Part shown: piece after piece, positions 15,736 to 28,800 of the stretch
How positions within the stretch are numbered: the stretch's first letter is position 1
Layout of the letters: each line of letters opens with the position of its first letter
Assembly (NCBI RefSeq): GCF_012273895.1
Contig: NC_052110.1
Coordinates: 3,224,001-3,288,000, forward strand
DNA length: 64,000 nucleotides
Reading direction: 5' to 3'
Origin: Zerene cesonia
Lineage: Eukaryota > Arthropoda > Insecta > Lepidoptera > Pieridae
Made by a program: the position numbers and the translations under genes
The notes under the pieces: model-generated
Database searches by the model: none
Seen by the model: only the letters and a program-made list of their open reading frames with translations
Told to the model about the DNA's origin: nothing

Positions 15736-16040
15736 ATTGAAATAAACTGTTAAGCGTCCACTCCTATCAAGACCTTCTATAGAGCAATACATTTACGACA
15801 TTAATAAAATATTGCATAATTTCCATTCGAAAGGTGCATGTTATTTCTCACTATTGAAAGAAGGCATTAACGATATGAATATTCGCGTTTAGCGGCGACG
15901 TAGCAAATATTGGTATGACAGCACAATCACTGGGGATTGTTTACATTGAATTACCAGCGGTATTGGTGGTATAATAGTGAAGGTTTAGCCCCGGGCGGGG
16001 GCGGGCGTGTGCGCATGTGGCCACCCCAGCGTCTCCGCCC

Positions 16041-16117
16041 CACACAGCGCCACTTGCTGCATTGCAAAATTCTGGATAAATCTATTCATTATTTATTCGA
16101 CGCGCTGCGCTGTTGCG
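16041..16117 (+). repeat. 77-bp contig-end sequence, exact inverse of 20628-20704
   Basis: Begins CACACAGCGCCACTTGCTGC and ends GCGCTGCGCTGTTGCG directly at the first N. The reverse complement of 20628-20704 is identical over all 77 bases, and that copy also ends exactly at a gap. A suffix-prefix overlap at contig ends is the usual mark of an unmerged assembly overlap. Confidence 0.9.
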
Positions 16118-17117
16118 NNNNNNNNNNNNNNNNNNNNNNNNNNNNNNNNNNNNNNNNNNNNNNNNNNNNNNNNNNNNNNNNNNNNNNNNNNNNNNNNNNN
16201 NNNNNNNNNNNNNNNNNNNNNNNNNNNNNNNNNNNNNNNNNNNNNNNNNNNNNNNNNNNNNNNNNNNNNNNNNNNNNNNNNNNNNNNNNNNNNNNNNNNN
16301 NNNNNNNNNNNNNNNNNNNNNNNNNNNNNNNNNNNNNNNNNNNNNNNNNNNNNNNNNNNNNNNNNNNNNNNNNNNNNNNNNNNNNNNNNNNNNNNNNNNN
16401 NNNNNNNNNNNNNNNNNNNNNNNNNNNNNNNNNNNNNNNNNNNNNNNNNNNNNNNNNNNNNNNNNNNNNNNNNNNNNNNNNNNNNNNNNNNNNNNNNNNN
16501 NNNNNNNNNNNNNNNNNNNNNNNNNNNNNNNNNNNNNNNNNNNNNNNNNNNNNNNNNNNNNNNNNNNNNNNNNNNNNNNNNNNNNNNNNNNNNNNNNNNN
16601 NNNNNNNNNNNNNNNNNNNNNNNNNNNNNNNNNNNNNNNNNNNNNNNNNNNNNNNNNNNNNNNNNNNNNNNNNNNNNNNNNNNNNNNNNNNNNNNNNNNN
16701 NNNNNNNNNNNNNNNNNNNNNNNNNNNNNNNNNNNNNNNNNNNNNNNNNNNNNNNNNNNNNNNNNNNNNNNNNNNNNNNNNNNNNNNNNNNNNNNNNNNN
16801 NNNNNNNNNNNNNNNNNNNNNNNNNNNNNNNNNNNNNNNNNNNNNNNNNNNNNNNNNNNNNNNNNNNNNNNNNNNNNNNNNNNNNNNNNNNNNNNNNNNN
16901 NNNNNNNNNNNNNNNNNNNNNNNNNNNNNNNNNNNNNNNNNNNNNNNNNNNNNNNNNNNNNNNNNNNNNNNNNNNNNNNNNNNNNNNNNNNNNNNNNNNN
17001 NNNNNNNNNNNNNNNNNNNNNNNNNNNNNNNNNNNNNNNNNNNNNNNNNNNNNNNNNNNNNNNNNNNNNNNNNNNNNNNNNNNNNNNNNNNNNNNNNNNN
17101 NNNNNNNNNNNNNNNNN
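16118..17117. other. Scaffold gap (1,000 N)
   Basis: Exactly 1,000 N, the same length as the two other gaps, so the size is a placeholder. Open frames running through it have no meaning. The flanking contig ends suggest that this gap may not exist (see findings). Confidence 0.99.
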
Positions 17118-19480
17118 TACTGAAAAGTATATATTTACCACATATTACATGAAAAACATTTTCATTAAAAATAACAATATTTACAAATGTAAATAGTTTT
17201 GAAACGTTCAATTCTCAATGAATTAACAAAACCACATTTATATATGATTGATATTTTCGGAACGTTGTAGTTAATGATACGTGTTGACACCTCTATCTAT
17301 CGAGCATTTAAATGCATAAACAAAACTGGGAGGTCAATAAAACATCGTGGATAGGGTTAACAATAGCAGTTAGTCATCCTCCGGTCGTGTTTGCGAGCCC
17401 AGGTCAAGAGACAGGAATGCCGGCTAATTGACAGATTAGTGGGGACATCAGCGCCTATGAAATATGTGAGCCGACGCGCCGAAATGCCGTTTGCAGCTCG
17501 CTGAGGACCGGAATTAATGTGTTTATCGAAAGATATTTTACAATGGCATTGTTGAGATTTATGTAATACAAATGAGCTGGTGTTGTTTCACGCGATACGT
17601 TCACCAGTTAACATATTTATTTCATGTCGACGAGCAAGTACAGAAACGTGTAAATTGAAAATTTTGTCTTCATTTCCATTCTGTATTTATGTCCTACGTT
17701 TGTTCTCGTAGGGATGATAAGATTTTATTACAACATACAAAATTCGTGAAGATGACAATTTCATATTAACTACCTACTAAAATTATAAAAGCGAAAGTAA
17801 ATATCTCTCTGTATGTCTTTTCTTCAAGCTTAAACCACTGATTTAGATAAAAATTCGTATACATACAGGAAAATCTATTTCAGAAATGGCACAGGATAGT
17901 TTTAATCCTTGAAATACCATGGGAATGGAAACTACATATACGGGTAAAACTTCGGACTGTCTATTTATTGAGTTAACTACGATGGCAAAGTTGGAGGCGG
18001 AAAGCTTATATATATTTTTTGATAACTCAATTAAAACTACCTATAGTAACATATTAATCATCGCGTACCAAACACACCCGAGCTATGACTACCAACTGTA
18101 ATTAAAATAATAAATACAAACGTTACTGTCACATTCTTTTGCGAAAATTAATAGTTACGTGTGAGTTGATATTTGACAGTTTTAGTATGAATAATTAAAC
18201 ACTACGATCGCCCGTGGCCAGCCTAGGTTGTGTCGTAAAACGGTCAAGAGTGATTTGGTGAGTCCGCACACGTGTGCAGGCATTATGTTAGAGGGCTTTA
18301 AATTTTCGCTTACATAAATATCGCTTTGCCGATTTCTCGCTGATAAACCGCACTATTATAGCCGGATTTACGCGCATGAGTTATGAATTTTTATTTGTAC
18401 GCATAAATCTTAATGGGTGAAGAATTAAAAACATTCTTATAAAAAAATATACTTATGTTTTTCGTTTCATGGTATGTATATATATATAGGTAGATTGCAT
18501 GAAACATAATTAAATAATAAATCTACATACGCAAACATATTTCATACTAAACTATATTAATATAATAAAAAATACCGTTAAAATATGAAACAAAAAAAAA
18601 AAAACACTGTTGTCCCATAATTTTTGTTGGATGAATTATGCTTTAACTAAGTTTAATAAAGCTTCCTTCAGCCCAGTTCTAATCTATCGCTTGTCTATAA
18701 ACTAGGATTTAGTAATACAATCAAAAGTGTAACGATCGTTTTACGTTCGCGAATCTGGTTTGTGAACACCGATAGCAATCAAAGGTCAATGTTCTTGTTC
18801 CGATCCTGGATTTTGTAACACTTAGATGTTACGTTACAAGGGCCGTTGTATCCTAAATGCCCGTTCACTAACAATGACTAGTGATGTGGTGAATTCAATA
18901 TTGTCGATAGTTTTATTTGCGGTTTGTCAATTTCTCTTTTTATTGTCAGATGTACAAAAAGATTGGTAACTTGTCCGTGTTGAATACTCTTTTTTCCAAA
19001 TACCTAAGTCAACTGTAATAAATTAGTATATTTTAAACTATTTATATATAACCATATTTATGTCATCTGTTTTATATTTTAGCAAATCACAAAAGAATAA
19101 CATAATTCTGAAAAATCACAGCACCGTCAAATTTCCGAACACCCAAAAGAAATACTGTATCGATATTTAATTTTACAATCACATCACTCATAGCCATGCA
19201 ACTCACAATAGATCCGAGTCCCGTCACTAACAATGCCGGACAGTCTATTGATGTATAGCACGAGATAAGGTGGTGAAATCACATATGCCCGTAACGTAAG
19301 CGACGCGTGCGCATTGTTCTACCGATGAGCTGATTGAAAAATAATTATCTCAGCCGACTCTTGAGTATTTGTTAATCCATTACGTGTGATTAGTTATCTG
19401 TGCGGTACGCTTTAATCGAGAATGACGTTCGGGAGAAAATAGATTAAATATTGTTGTACTTGTACATATAAATATCGGGA

Positions 19481-19528
19481 ATTAGAACATTGTAGCTTTA
19501 GAATATTGTAGCATTAGAATATAGTAAC
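19481..19528 (+). repeat. Three tandem copies of a 16-bp unit
   Basis: ATTAGAACATTGTAGC, TTTAGAATATTGTAGC and ATTAGAATATAGTAAC follow one another without spacers. The copies differ at a few positions, so this is a small decayed tandem array of no evident function. Confidence 0.8.
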
Positions 19529-20627
19529 ACATTGGTTTTATAAGTCAAAACTCTTGGGGATTGGTACTGAAGTTTTTTTATATAAACAATTAACGTTGAA
19601 ACATATACAAAAGCACAATTAGATTAAAAAAAAATATTGTATGTAGTGTCATTGTTATAATTTTATATAAGACCATTTCACAAGAAAATTCCACAAGAAA
19701 GGGAAAATTTTATATTATTATATTTAAAATCATTATATTACCATTGTGACCACGTAAACTATTTTAAGAAAACATTAATTTAAACGGAAAATGATGTGAT
19801 GATGTCATATATGTCGTAGATTAAAGATGTGCTTATGCTAATTTTTGAGCAAGGTTAAAAAAAATCTAAGTCTAATTAGTCAGTAATTACAGTAATTGAT
19901 TTTTTATATTAAGTAGCGCTGGAAAAAAATGTATTCCCGACCGTATATGAATGATGTCATTTGCCACTTGCGACCGTTAAAATGAGATGAATTAAAAAAA
20001 CTAATGAAAACTCAATATTTAGAAAAATATAATTGTTTCTATTGAATATCTTAATATTTTAAAATGTTGTCTGTCGCTACATCTGTCATTTGTTTAATAA
20101 TAATAGCGATAATAGTATAGACTACCAATTTAATTTATTGTCCCTTTAAATACTCATAAGTTTTGGCGGGATGAAAACTGTTATGCATGTTATGATATCT
20201 TTATTCCTATAACCTTTGTAGTCTAAATAGGTGCACTGCGCAGAACATATTTATAATTTATACATCGGTGTCTTTCAAAAGCATTCGAAATGATCAAATA
20301 ATACAACAATTAGGTCAGATATGCGGTGTTTTATCTATCGGTTAACTCAATTCAATGGCATTATTTTAACAAAATTCAAGGTATCTATTAAACTAGCTGA
20401 TTTACGCAAGTTCGGCTGCTCTCAAAAGGAAATAATTAGATATTTTGCATTCACTCTTTATCTTTCATTTATTGAGGAATCAATAAATTTACTAGCCCAT
20501 ACAAAAACCATTTTTCACCTTTAATAAATCTTTTCTTTTTGCCCCTTCTACAAAACGAACAAGATTTATAAATTTACCGTAGACTTAGGATGGTATCGTA
20601 TGCAAAATCAAGAAATCCAATGACGAA

Positions 20628-20704
20628 CGCAACAGCGCAGCGCGTCGAATAAATAATGAATAGATTTATCCAGAATTTTGCAATGCAGCAAGTGGCGCTG
20701 TGTG
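20628..20704 (-). repeat. 77-bp contig-end sequence, exact inverse of 16041-16117
   Basis: Read on the - strand this is identical to the last 77 bases of contig 1, and it likewise ends at the gap boundary. See the entry at 16041 and the first finding. Confidence 0.9.
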
Positions 20705-21704
20705 NNNNNNNNNNNNNNNNNNNNNNNNNNNNNNNNNNNNNNNNNNNNNNNNNNNNNNNNNNNNNNNNNNNNNNNNNNNNNNNNNNNNNNNNNNNNNNNN
20801 NNNNNNNNNNNNNNNNNNNNNNNNNNNNNNNNNNNNNNNNNNNNNNNNNNNNNNNNNNNNNNNNNNNNNNNNNNNNNNNNNNNNNNNNNNNNNNNNNNNN
20901 NNNNNNNNNNNNNNNNNNNNNNNNNNNNNNNNNNNNNNNNNNNNNNNNNNNNNNNNNNNNNNNNNNNNNNNNNNNNNNNNNNNNNNNNNNNNNNNNNNNN
21001 NNNNNNNNNNNNNNNNNNNNNNNNNNNNNNNNNNNNNNNNNNNNNNNNNNNNNNNNNNNNNNNNNNNNNNNNNNNNNNNNNNNNNNNNNNNNNNNNNNNN
21101 NNNNNNNNNNNNNNNNNNNNNNNNNNNNNNNNNNNNNNNNNNNNNNNNNNNNNNNNNNNNNNNNNNNNNNNNNNNNNNNNNNNNNNNNNNNNNNNNNNNN
21201 NNNNNNNNNNNNNNNNNNNNNNNNNNNNNNNNNNNNNNNNNNNNNNNNNNNNNNNNNNNNNNNNNNNNNNNNNNNNNNNNNNNNNNNNNNNNNNNNNNNN
21301 NNNNNNNNNNNNNNNNNNNNNNNNNNNNNNNNNNNNNNNNNNNNNNNNNNNNNNNNNNNNNNNNNNNNNNNNNNNNNNNNNNNNNNNNNNNNNNNNNNNN
21401 NNNNNNNNNNNNNNNNNNNNNNNNNNNNNNNNNNNNNNNNNNNNNNNNNNNNNNNNNNNNNNNNNNNNNNNNNNNNNNNNNNNNNNNNNNNNNNNNNNNN
21501 NNNNNNNNNNNNNNNNNNNNNNNNNNNNNNNNNNNNNNNNNNNNNNNNNNNNNNNNNNNNNNNNNNNNNNNNNNNNNNNNNNNNNNNNNNNNNNNNNNNN
21601 NNNNNNNNNNNNNNNNNNNNNNNNNNNNNNNNNNNNNNNNNNNNNNNNNNNNNNNNNNNNNNNNNNNNNNNNNNNNNNNNNNNNNNNNNNNNNNNNNNNN
21701 NNNN
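20705..21704. other. Scaffold gap (1,000 N)
   Basis: Exactly 1,000 N; true size unknown. Some missing 5' exons of TRMT61A could lie here or further left. Confidence 0.99.
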
Positions 21705-22676
21705 AGAATAAAAATATCATAAGAGAAAGATATATTTAGTCTAGACTTTAGTTCCATTCAGGGTAAAATCGTAAATCAATTGAACATAATAAATGTATTT
21801 CAAAACAAATTTTAACAGGCGATATAAATTCAACACGTCGCAATGTTTTAGATTTGCATTGCTCAGTCAAGATTTTCCTTTACTGTAAATGCAATTAGTC
21901 ATTGTTTTATCCAAATAATGTTCGACTGCACCTTCGTAGAGCCGACTATCTAATTAAAATCGCTGTTTAATTAATTTTAATTAAACAATGGAAATGTCGC
22001 TGTAGTCCCAACTGTCTCTAAATGCCGTCACAGTAACGTGACTTGTGATGCATTTAGATAAAATATTAAATATTTTCCCGAGCTCGTTCGATCGTCCGTG
22101 TTCAAGAATAGCTTCATTACTACTTGGATTATGTTAATACCGCTACTCTGAAGTATTATAACATAGAGACACGCGATACATAATAAAAAAAAATATTGAA
22201 AATCACCCCCCGCCGTGCTACACTCGCGTCTCAGATTGGCAGAGTGAGTGACGTGCGCTGTCCTTATTGGTCGATAAGATTTGACAGATAAGCTCTAGCG
22301 GCACATAAAAGATATGTCCCGAATAAGTACGTAGTTGAAAAAACTCCTAAAACGGTATCATGATAACAAAAAGCCGGTATTGACGTGCAGTCAGTACTAT
22401 CGTATAAAAACAGCTGTCGACATTTTTTCTCCTTGCTCTTTCGACTTTATGTTATGATGATTTGTTTGGGTTATGAAAGAGTGAGGTTGGCCGCCTTCGG
22501 CACTTTAAACGATCAGATTATTCCTTGCGTCTGGGGGAAATACAATCATGTTAAGGATAATTATAATCGAATCTCGTGTCTGTTCACATTTCATAGTTTT
22601 CATTTCATAATGTTTAAACAAATCATGAAACCTACTTGGTGCTTTGTTATATATGATTTTTTTTTTAATATTACAG
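21705..22676. other. Intronic DNA upstream of the first visible TRMT61A exon
   Basis: AT-rich sequence leading to the acceptor TTACAG|GA at 22675-22676. An open frame runs leftwards from the exon to about 22385, but the reading before the acceptor has no similarity to methyltransferases. It is intron that happens to lack stops. Confidence 0.7.
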
Positions 22677-22846
22677 GAGGTCGGTTCTGCTCCTTCTCGC
22701 CCTGCATAGAGCAAGTCCAAAGAACATGCATAGCATTGGAGCAAAACGGTTTCCAAGATATCAGTACTATGGAAGTGTTGCAGACCGAACTCAAAGTTAG
22801 CAGAAGAACTGTGCCTGTACGCGATTTATCCTTCTTGAAACATAAG
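22677..22846 (+). CDS. TRMT61A: TRMT61A exon (third from the 3' end)
   Basis: Acceptor AG at 22675-22676 and donor GTAAAT at 22847. The exon completes a split Gly codon (phase 1 in) and ends on a codon boundary. It encodes GRFCSFSPCIEQVQRTC, then alternating helix and strand residues, ending LSFLKHK. The FSPCIEQVQRTC block is nearly invariant in animal TRMT61A. Confidence 0.93.
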
Positions 22847-25800
22847 GTAAATATCATTAATTTTACGAGTACTTAGGTATCTTTGTTTTTACATATTCAT
22901 CTATAATAAAATATTTAGATTCGTCTGCCTGTTATGGGAAAAGAATATCGTCTATAACTCTAAGATTATAGCTATAGGTAGACCAAGTTCTTATTCTCAG
23001 GATCTACTCGTACTATTACAAATTTTTATAGCACCAAATATTTTCTAGAACACCACAACTATTGCTTCAACAATAGTTTTGAAATATAGAAATACTAATC
23101 ATAAAAAAAGACACACAAAGTTCAATAGACATTCAAAAACAAAATTCAACAAAGAGATTTAGTGCTCTCGTTGCTTCACAACATCCTTCACGTCGTTGCG
23201 AAATATCTCAGAAATCTATTACACTTTTCTCATAGATACTCTATAGCCACTTGAATCGCGAACCTAACAATGAGCCGTACTTGGCGCGTTTATGAAATGT
23301 AAATCAGCATCACAAAGCATAACATCAAAGGTTGCATCACCGTATCGTCAGCCTCTGACCCCAGCGACTGACACATTAAGTTAGCTAACGTACGACGGGC
23401 GTACCGCGTACGTCGGGAATCGATCAAGGGCTAACAAGCTGATAATTGACAGAATACCAAGGGCCGATGCCTACGTTGCGACACAAATTAGTGCACAAAG
23501 ATACCGATCTACGTTGGAGGTTGACGCTCTTAATGCAATCTTCTATACGGTGCTTAGGTGGAGCCAATTAGTGGACTGAGCCTTGTTAATGTTATACATC
23601 AAATTTATCGACGCGTCCTCGAAACCTGGTTAGTAACGGAAGCTCACTAAATAGTCCTTTAGGGGTCATAATTAATACTTACCAAATAGACAGCCAAAAG
23701 TGACCTAATTAATAGATTTGTATTTTAAACGTTTGTAGAACTTATGGAAATTCTTGCGGACTTGATGATTCCCTATTAGTCCTGGTGCTCACATATTTTA
23801 TTGGTTATCTTCCTTTATGACTTCTCAAACCTAACAAATTTTCTTCAACTTTTTCCAGACCGTTTCCTAGATTTCGTCGCTGAATTTGAACATTAGAAAC
23901 AAGTTCTTAATGTTTAGGCAACAGAGGCTATAATCCCATGTATATATTAGTATGAGATGGTAGTATCGGCGACATATCGGGTTGCGTTCAAAAACGTCAC
24001 GCGCGCCGTTTGTCGCGGGCGGTCACGTTCCATCGGTAGCCAGTCGCGTAGTGGTGGAAGAATATCGATTTCAAATAAACTTTATAAAAATTATGTTTCA
24101 CTTTATCTTAAAATGTTATGATCACGATGATGAATCTCTCGGTGGTGCCTAATAATTGAAGTTTTTATTTAGTAAAATTATTTTAATGATAGCTGTGAGG
24201 TACCTTAAATGAATAAAATAAAATCGTAAATCAATGATCGTATAGAGCTATTTCGCTTCTACTGCCGGGGTATGATGCATTTCTTGAACGTTTTTTTATC
24301 GATTATTTACGCCAAAGAAGTAAAAAAGGTTGTATTTTTGGGATAAGTATGTATATAAAAAGATATATCTTAATCAAGGTACCAAGTACGCATCATACAT
24401 ACGCATATGGAGAATTCCCTTACCGTTTATTGACCAAACTGTCTTACATCAAATTATCGATAAAAACCACCAGCACTATTCGCTTCAGCTGAGTAGAGGC
24501 GTGGGAAAATCGCGAGGGGTTTTTAAAATCTATCTTATAACCAGCATCGGCGCGCGCAGTGCCATATATTAGTAATTACTAGATTACATACTATACTTTG
24601 AAATTACCACATTAGGGCAGAGGGAACTTTATGGTAACTTAAATTAGGGCCATAGACATCGTGATCTTACCCTATATAGGGAGATAATGAAAAGGTTATG
24701 TTACTGATATTATTGGTTGGTTTATACTTTCTTGGTTAAACTTAATCGGCATTGAATTGAGAAATTTGAGACATTTGAATTTTGGAATATCATTTTCTTT
24801 TTAATTTTCATATTTTTTTTTTATTTCAAGCAAGGAGCTAATTAGTATAACTATTCTTATAGCATCTATTTAATAAGGATGACTATTCTAGTATTATATA
24901 TAGCTATACGCATATATTTATAAAATTTAAAACTTCCCATTCATCGCAAACATGTTAAAACCGAATTAAATAACAAAATGAAACGTTTTTTATAAGTAAT
25001 AAAATTTTAAATCGCATTAAACACTAAAATACTTATGTCCTAGGGAAAAGATTTTTAACAAGCATGTTTTCCAATTTTATCAAAATGATAAGTACATTGT
25101 AAAGATAACAAAAAAAAAAGGTAACATTTAGTTAAAAATACTCGCATTTAACGTGACCGCCTCTCCGAGCTTCAAACGCGAGTCAACGAATGCCATTCTA
25201 ATTCCCATAATTAAAAGTTATCTAGATACGGATCTATAAAGTTTCGAATATGATTTATGCCTGCGCCGACGCAGCTGCAGGAACAAAGCCATGTTTCAAA
25301 TTCCCACATTACTTATTGGGATGACTGATTGATGGTAACGCTTTGCTATTGTGCTCTGCGGTGTAGAGATTCTGTGTGTAATAGATGTGGTTTATGTTTG
25401 TTGAGTTAAATGGGGATTCTGCGATGTTGAGCCGTGTTTTATGTTCGTTGAAGTGATTTTAATAGGCGGTTTCGTATGATTAGGACTTAATATTGTAACT
25501 GGCTTTGATAAGGCTTCATTTAAGGAAATTGTAATATTTGATTTGCTTCCGTTGTAAACGATCAGTTTAAAATATAAACTTTAATTAAGACATTTAATCT
25601 CGCAACGTAACCAAATTCGTACCAATTTCACTTACTAGCGTCAAATATTGCAATATCTATGCCAAAAGTCACAGCCCTCTTATCTACTAATGACAATTAT
25701 TCTGAACTTGATAGTACCAAAATATTTGTTCAAAATATCCTGACATAAATTCCAAGTATGATATCTTGTAAACTAATTCTGACTGTAGATAACTTCAACG

Positions 25801-28800
25801 ATAGATAACGCATAAAGTAATAGAGAATTCGGGTACAATTAATCGGAAAAGTCATTACGCCTACCCATAAATCTGTTTTGCTTGAAGGTGAAATAACCGG
25901 TCAGGTAAAGATAATTAGGGTTGTCATCTGAGTTTGTCAATTGTCAATTATATAAGTATTTTTATGAGTGTTATTTGGATGTACTATACTATGTATGTAT
26001 GTAATGTACCATGAGTATATGCAATAAACATCTGAACCGTATACAATAATAATATTATACTAATTTTACAAAAAGTGCATGAAAATTATTTCTTCTACAA
26101 TTTTTTTTTACGAGAAAGCCCAATATATTTATAAATACTCTCATTTATAATATTATCCCATTACTTTGTTAGTTTACTTCCAGATTAACTTAAAAACATT
26201 TTTTTTATACCAAACATTACACTACCAAAATTAAAACCAAGTCACAAAGCATACAACTGCACAGCGACATCCCTATTGTGGCGCGTGCGCACCCCAGATA
26301 ACATCTTATCACGGATCGAAACGCGATCTGTCGCTGTCGCCGGTCGCGTGTCCAAACACCGTGTGCGACTGTACCAGACTGACCACTTACGTCAACAGAC
26401 GACATTGCGTACAGTTTATAATCACATACATTTTGTGTTTGGAATTAGAAGAAAGATATTTCATCGTATGGCGACTGAGAATTTTCTAAACACAAAATCT
26501 TGTTAGAAGGGAATAATTTATACAAAGTGTTAGTAAGCACTGTAAATAATCTGGAATAACTCGTTTTTTTTCTGACAAATCAAATTCTACTTACCGTGTG
26601 TGCTATATTTAGTGGTCACAAAACTAATTGAGCTTGAACTAATCGAAATGTTTAAATGTATAGAAATCAAACCATTTATATTATCTTAAAAAATAACTTA
26701 CTTATTATTTTAGTACATAATGAATGTGAAAAAAAAAAACAAAACCCATAGTCACTTATGAAATTTTTAGAATTAAAACTGAACTATCATCATCTTATTA
26801 AGCTTTAAAACCAAATAACCATTATTCACTAAAAGTTCATTGCAGTAACATATAAGAAACATTAAACAGAGTTAAATATGATTCATTTATACAATTCAAA
26901 GTCGATTTTCATGGAAACCAAAACATAAGTTTTACAACTCAATAAATTGTCAAATGAACGTAACTAAGCAAATTAAAATTGTTAATGTCTCCCTGCGAGG
27001 CGAGTTCTGTAATGAGAGCGTTTTAAGTTATGGCCGTGTCGCCAGAAAATCGTAATTTCAAATCTCCGAGTTGACTTGGCAATACATCGAGACTGGTCTA
27101 TCATTTATACTGAGGATAATTCTAATAATACGAGAGCCATTCACTAGACAGTTTGTACACGCGAATCAAAGAACAAAGAGATTTAGGGCAGTGTAACACG
27201 ATCCACCATATTGTTGGTGACGCAACAACTGTGTCGCAGCGTGATCGAGGGCCGACAGCCGTGGCTAAAGGATGCGCTTGCGCCGTGAAATCGGTACCCG
27301 TGCTGGTGCAAGGGAAATATATTCACGGTGTTTATGTCGTAACTTCCATATATATATTGTTTAATTTCATATACTGGAACATAATAAAAACATTTATTTA
27401 GTTTATCAGGTGGTTTTGTGTATTCCTTATTCGAAAACATTGTTAAATATATTAGTATTCCAAAAATATAAAATAACACAGATGAATCTAAACATATTCT
27501 AGCTTCGAAGTATTCGAAATATGTTAGCATAAACGTATGGCATACTCATTGCATTTATCTGGAGTTCCTTGAATTCCCCTTAATGTTCCTATAAATATTT
27601 ATTCCCGGACCAGCTTATCCCACAGTATCGACGCTTGTATACAGAACGACCTTTACTGCAATGCTTGGTAATATCGGCAGGACTCGGACAAACTTTTACC
27701 GTTAATACAGCGATCTATAAATTTGCTACTCGACAAAATAATAGGAGAGTCGATAGTTCGATGCTATTAACGCCCAGAAAGATATATTGAGGCGACTCCT
27801 CTCAATCTGATACCTTAATACGAACGGTCGTAATAGAAATTTCTCAGTTACGAGATGCCAAGATAATTGCTTTGAATAATGCGTTGACTTCCACTTTGAT
27901 TTTGAATTACGTGTCTCGCTGTGTGAATTTCGTATTTGAAATGTCTCTCTGTTCATTATTGTAGATATAACTATAACTATTACCTTATAATGATTGCAGA
28001 CCATCACTGGTATAGTAATATAATCGGAGTTAAATTTCGTGTGATTCTCGTAAAACATACCTTAAGAAACATCTCTCTTGCGAAATCGAGTCCTGTTTGC
28101 TTACAAGTCCCTTCTAAACTCACACTCAATATGCACTTTTTAATTGAACTGCACATCTTTTTTCATCGCATTGTATACTTCACTATTATAATATAAATTC
28201 CACTGTTCAAAATATAAGTTATATTAATTAGAACTACTTTGTATAACTTGGAAAATGTCCAAATGATTATGGACAAATTTATATCAATTGATGTAAGGTT
28301 TCTCAAAAAGAATGAAAAGAGACATTAATAGTACAAATGAAATGTTTATATGGAGATATTTTATTGGAAATCCATTTCATCGCACGCGATCGCTTTATTT
28401 TACGCCGTGTTTATTTATTATACAGAACAAATGTATATTTTATCAAACCTTCAAGGTAATAATTGTTTGTCGTACATTTATTTCGCTTGTATATTTAATT
28501 CTATGACATTTGATATTACAAAATACGTCCCAGTTCTTTGTTTATTGTCGCAATGAATCTGTAATATTTTTAGTGCCCTGCATTATTTATCGATTCGTAG
28601 CCGACTTGTAAGATATTATTTTCTATTGAATCAATAGACATGTGTTGGTGGAGACCTATATAATATGTAACACGGGCGAAGCCGTGGCAGATCCCTAATA
28701 AGTAATTAATGTATATGTACAAGTAGGTGCGATATTTAGCAGATTCATATAAGCAGATTCATACAACATAATAATTACGTATGATCAGTTATTTTATTCA

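Larger units (their letters stand above)
1..16117. other. AT-rich region with no recognisable gene (contig 1)
   Basis: Both strands are broken by frequent stops, and every open stretch is short, AT-rich or without recognisable protein similarity. The upstream TRMT61A exons would be expected on the + strand here if the scaffold order is right, but I saw none. Contents that can be named are listed separately: a 145-bp interspersed repeat at 1071-1215, a terminal-inverted-repeat element at 7264-7446, a repeat remnant at 15539-15735, a GC-box-like patch at 14176-14194 and a second one at 15990-16040 next to the gap. The rest looks like intergenic or intronic DNA. Confidence 0.6.
17118..20704. other. 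Gene-free contig, probably mis-oriented (contig 2)
   Basis: A 3,587-bp contig between two placeholder gaps. No exon was recognised on either strand. A moderately GC-rich patch at about 17360-17520 stands out from AT-rich surroundings. The stretch 17785-18100 holds repeat-like text. A 16-bp tandem triplet lies at 19481-19528. The right end is the inverse of the end of contig 1, so the contig may belong in the opposite orientation. Confidence 0.7.

Noticed and set aside
16089..17196. Long open frames of 336-419 codons across the first gap
   Set aside because: They are made almost entirely of N translated as X; the same applies to 20608-21757 and 34463-35653.
22385..22676. N-terminal extension of the TRMT61A exon frame (163-codon open frame)
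   Set aside because: The part before the acceptor at 22675-22676 has no similarity to TRMT61A and includes a T-rich tract typical of a 3' splice site; it is intron.
1..22676. CRISPR arrays, rRNA, viral or transposase genes
   Set aside because: Looked for and not seen: no regularly spaced direct repeats, no long conserved RNA blocks, no transposase or reverse-transcriptase frames.
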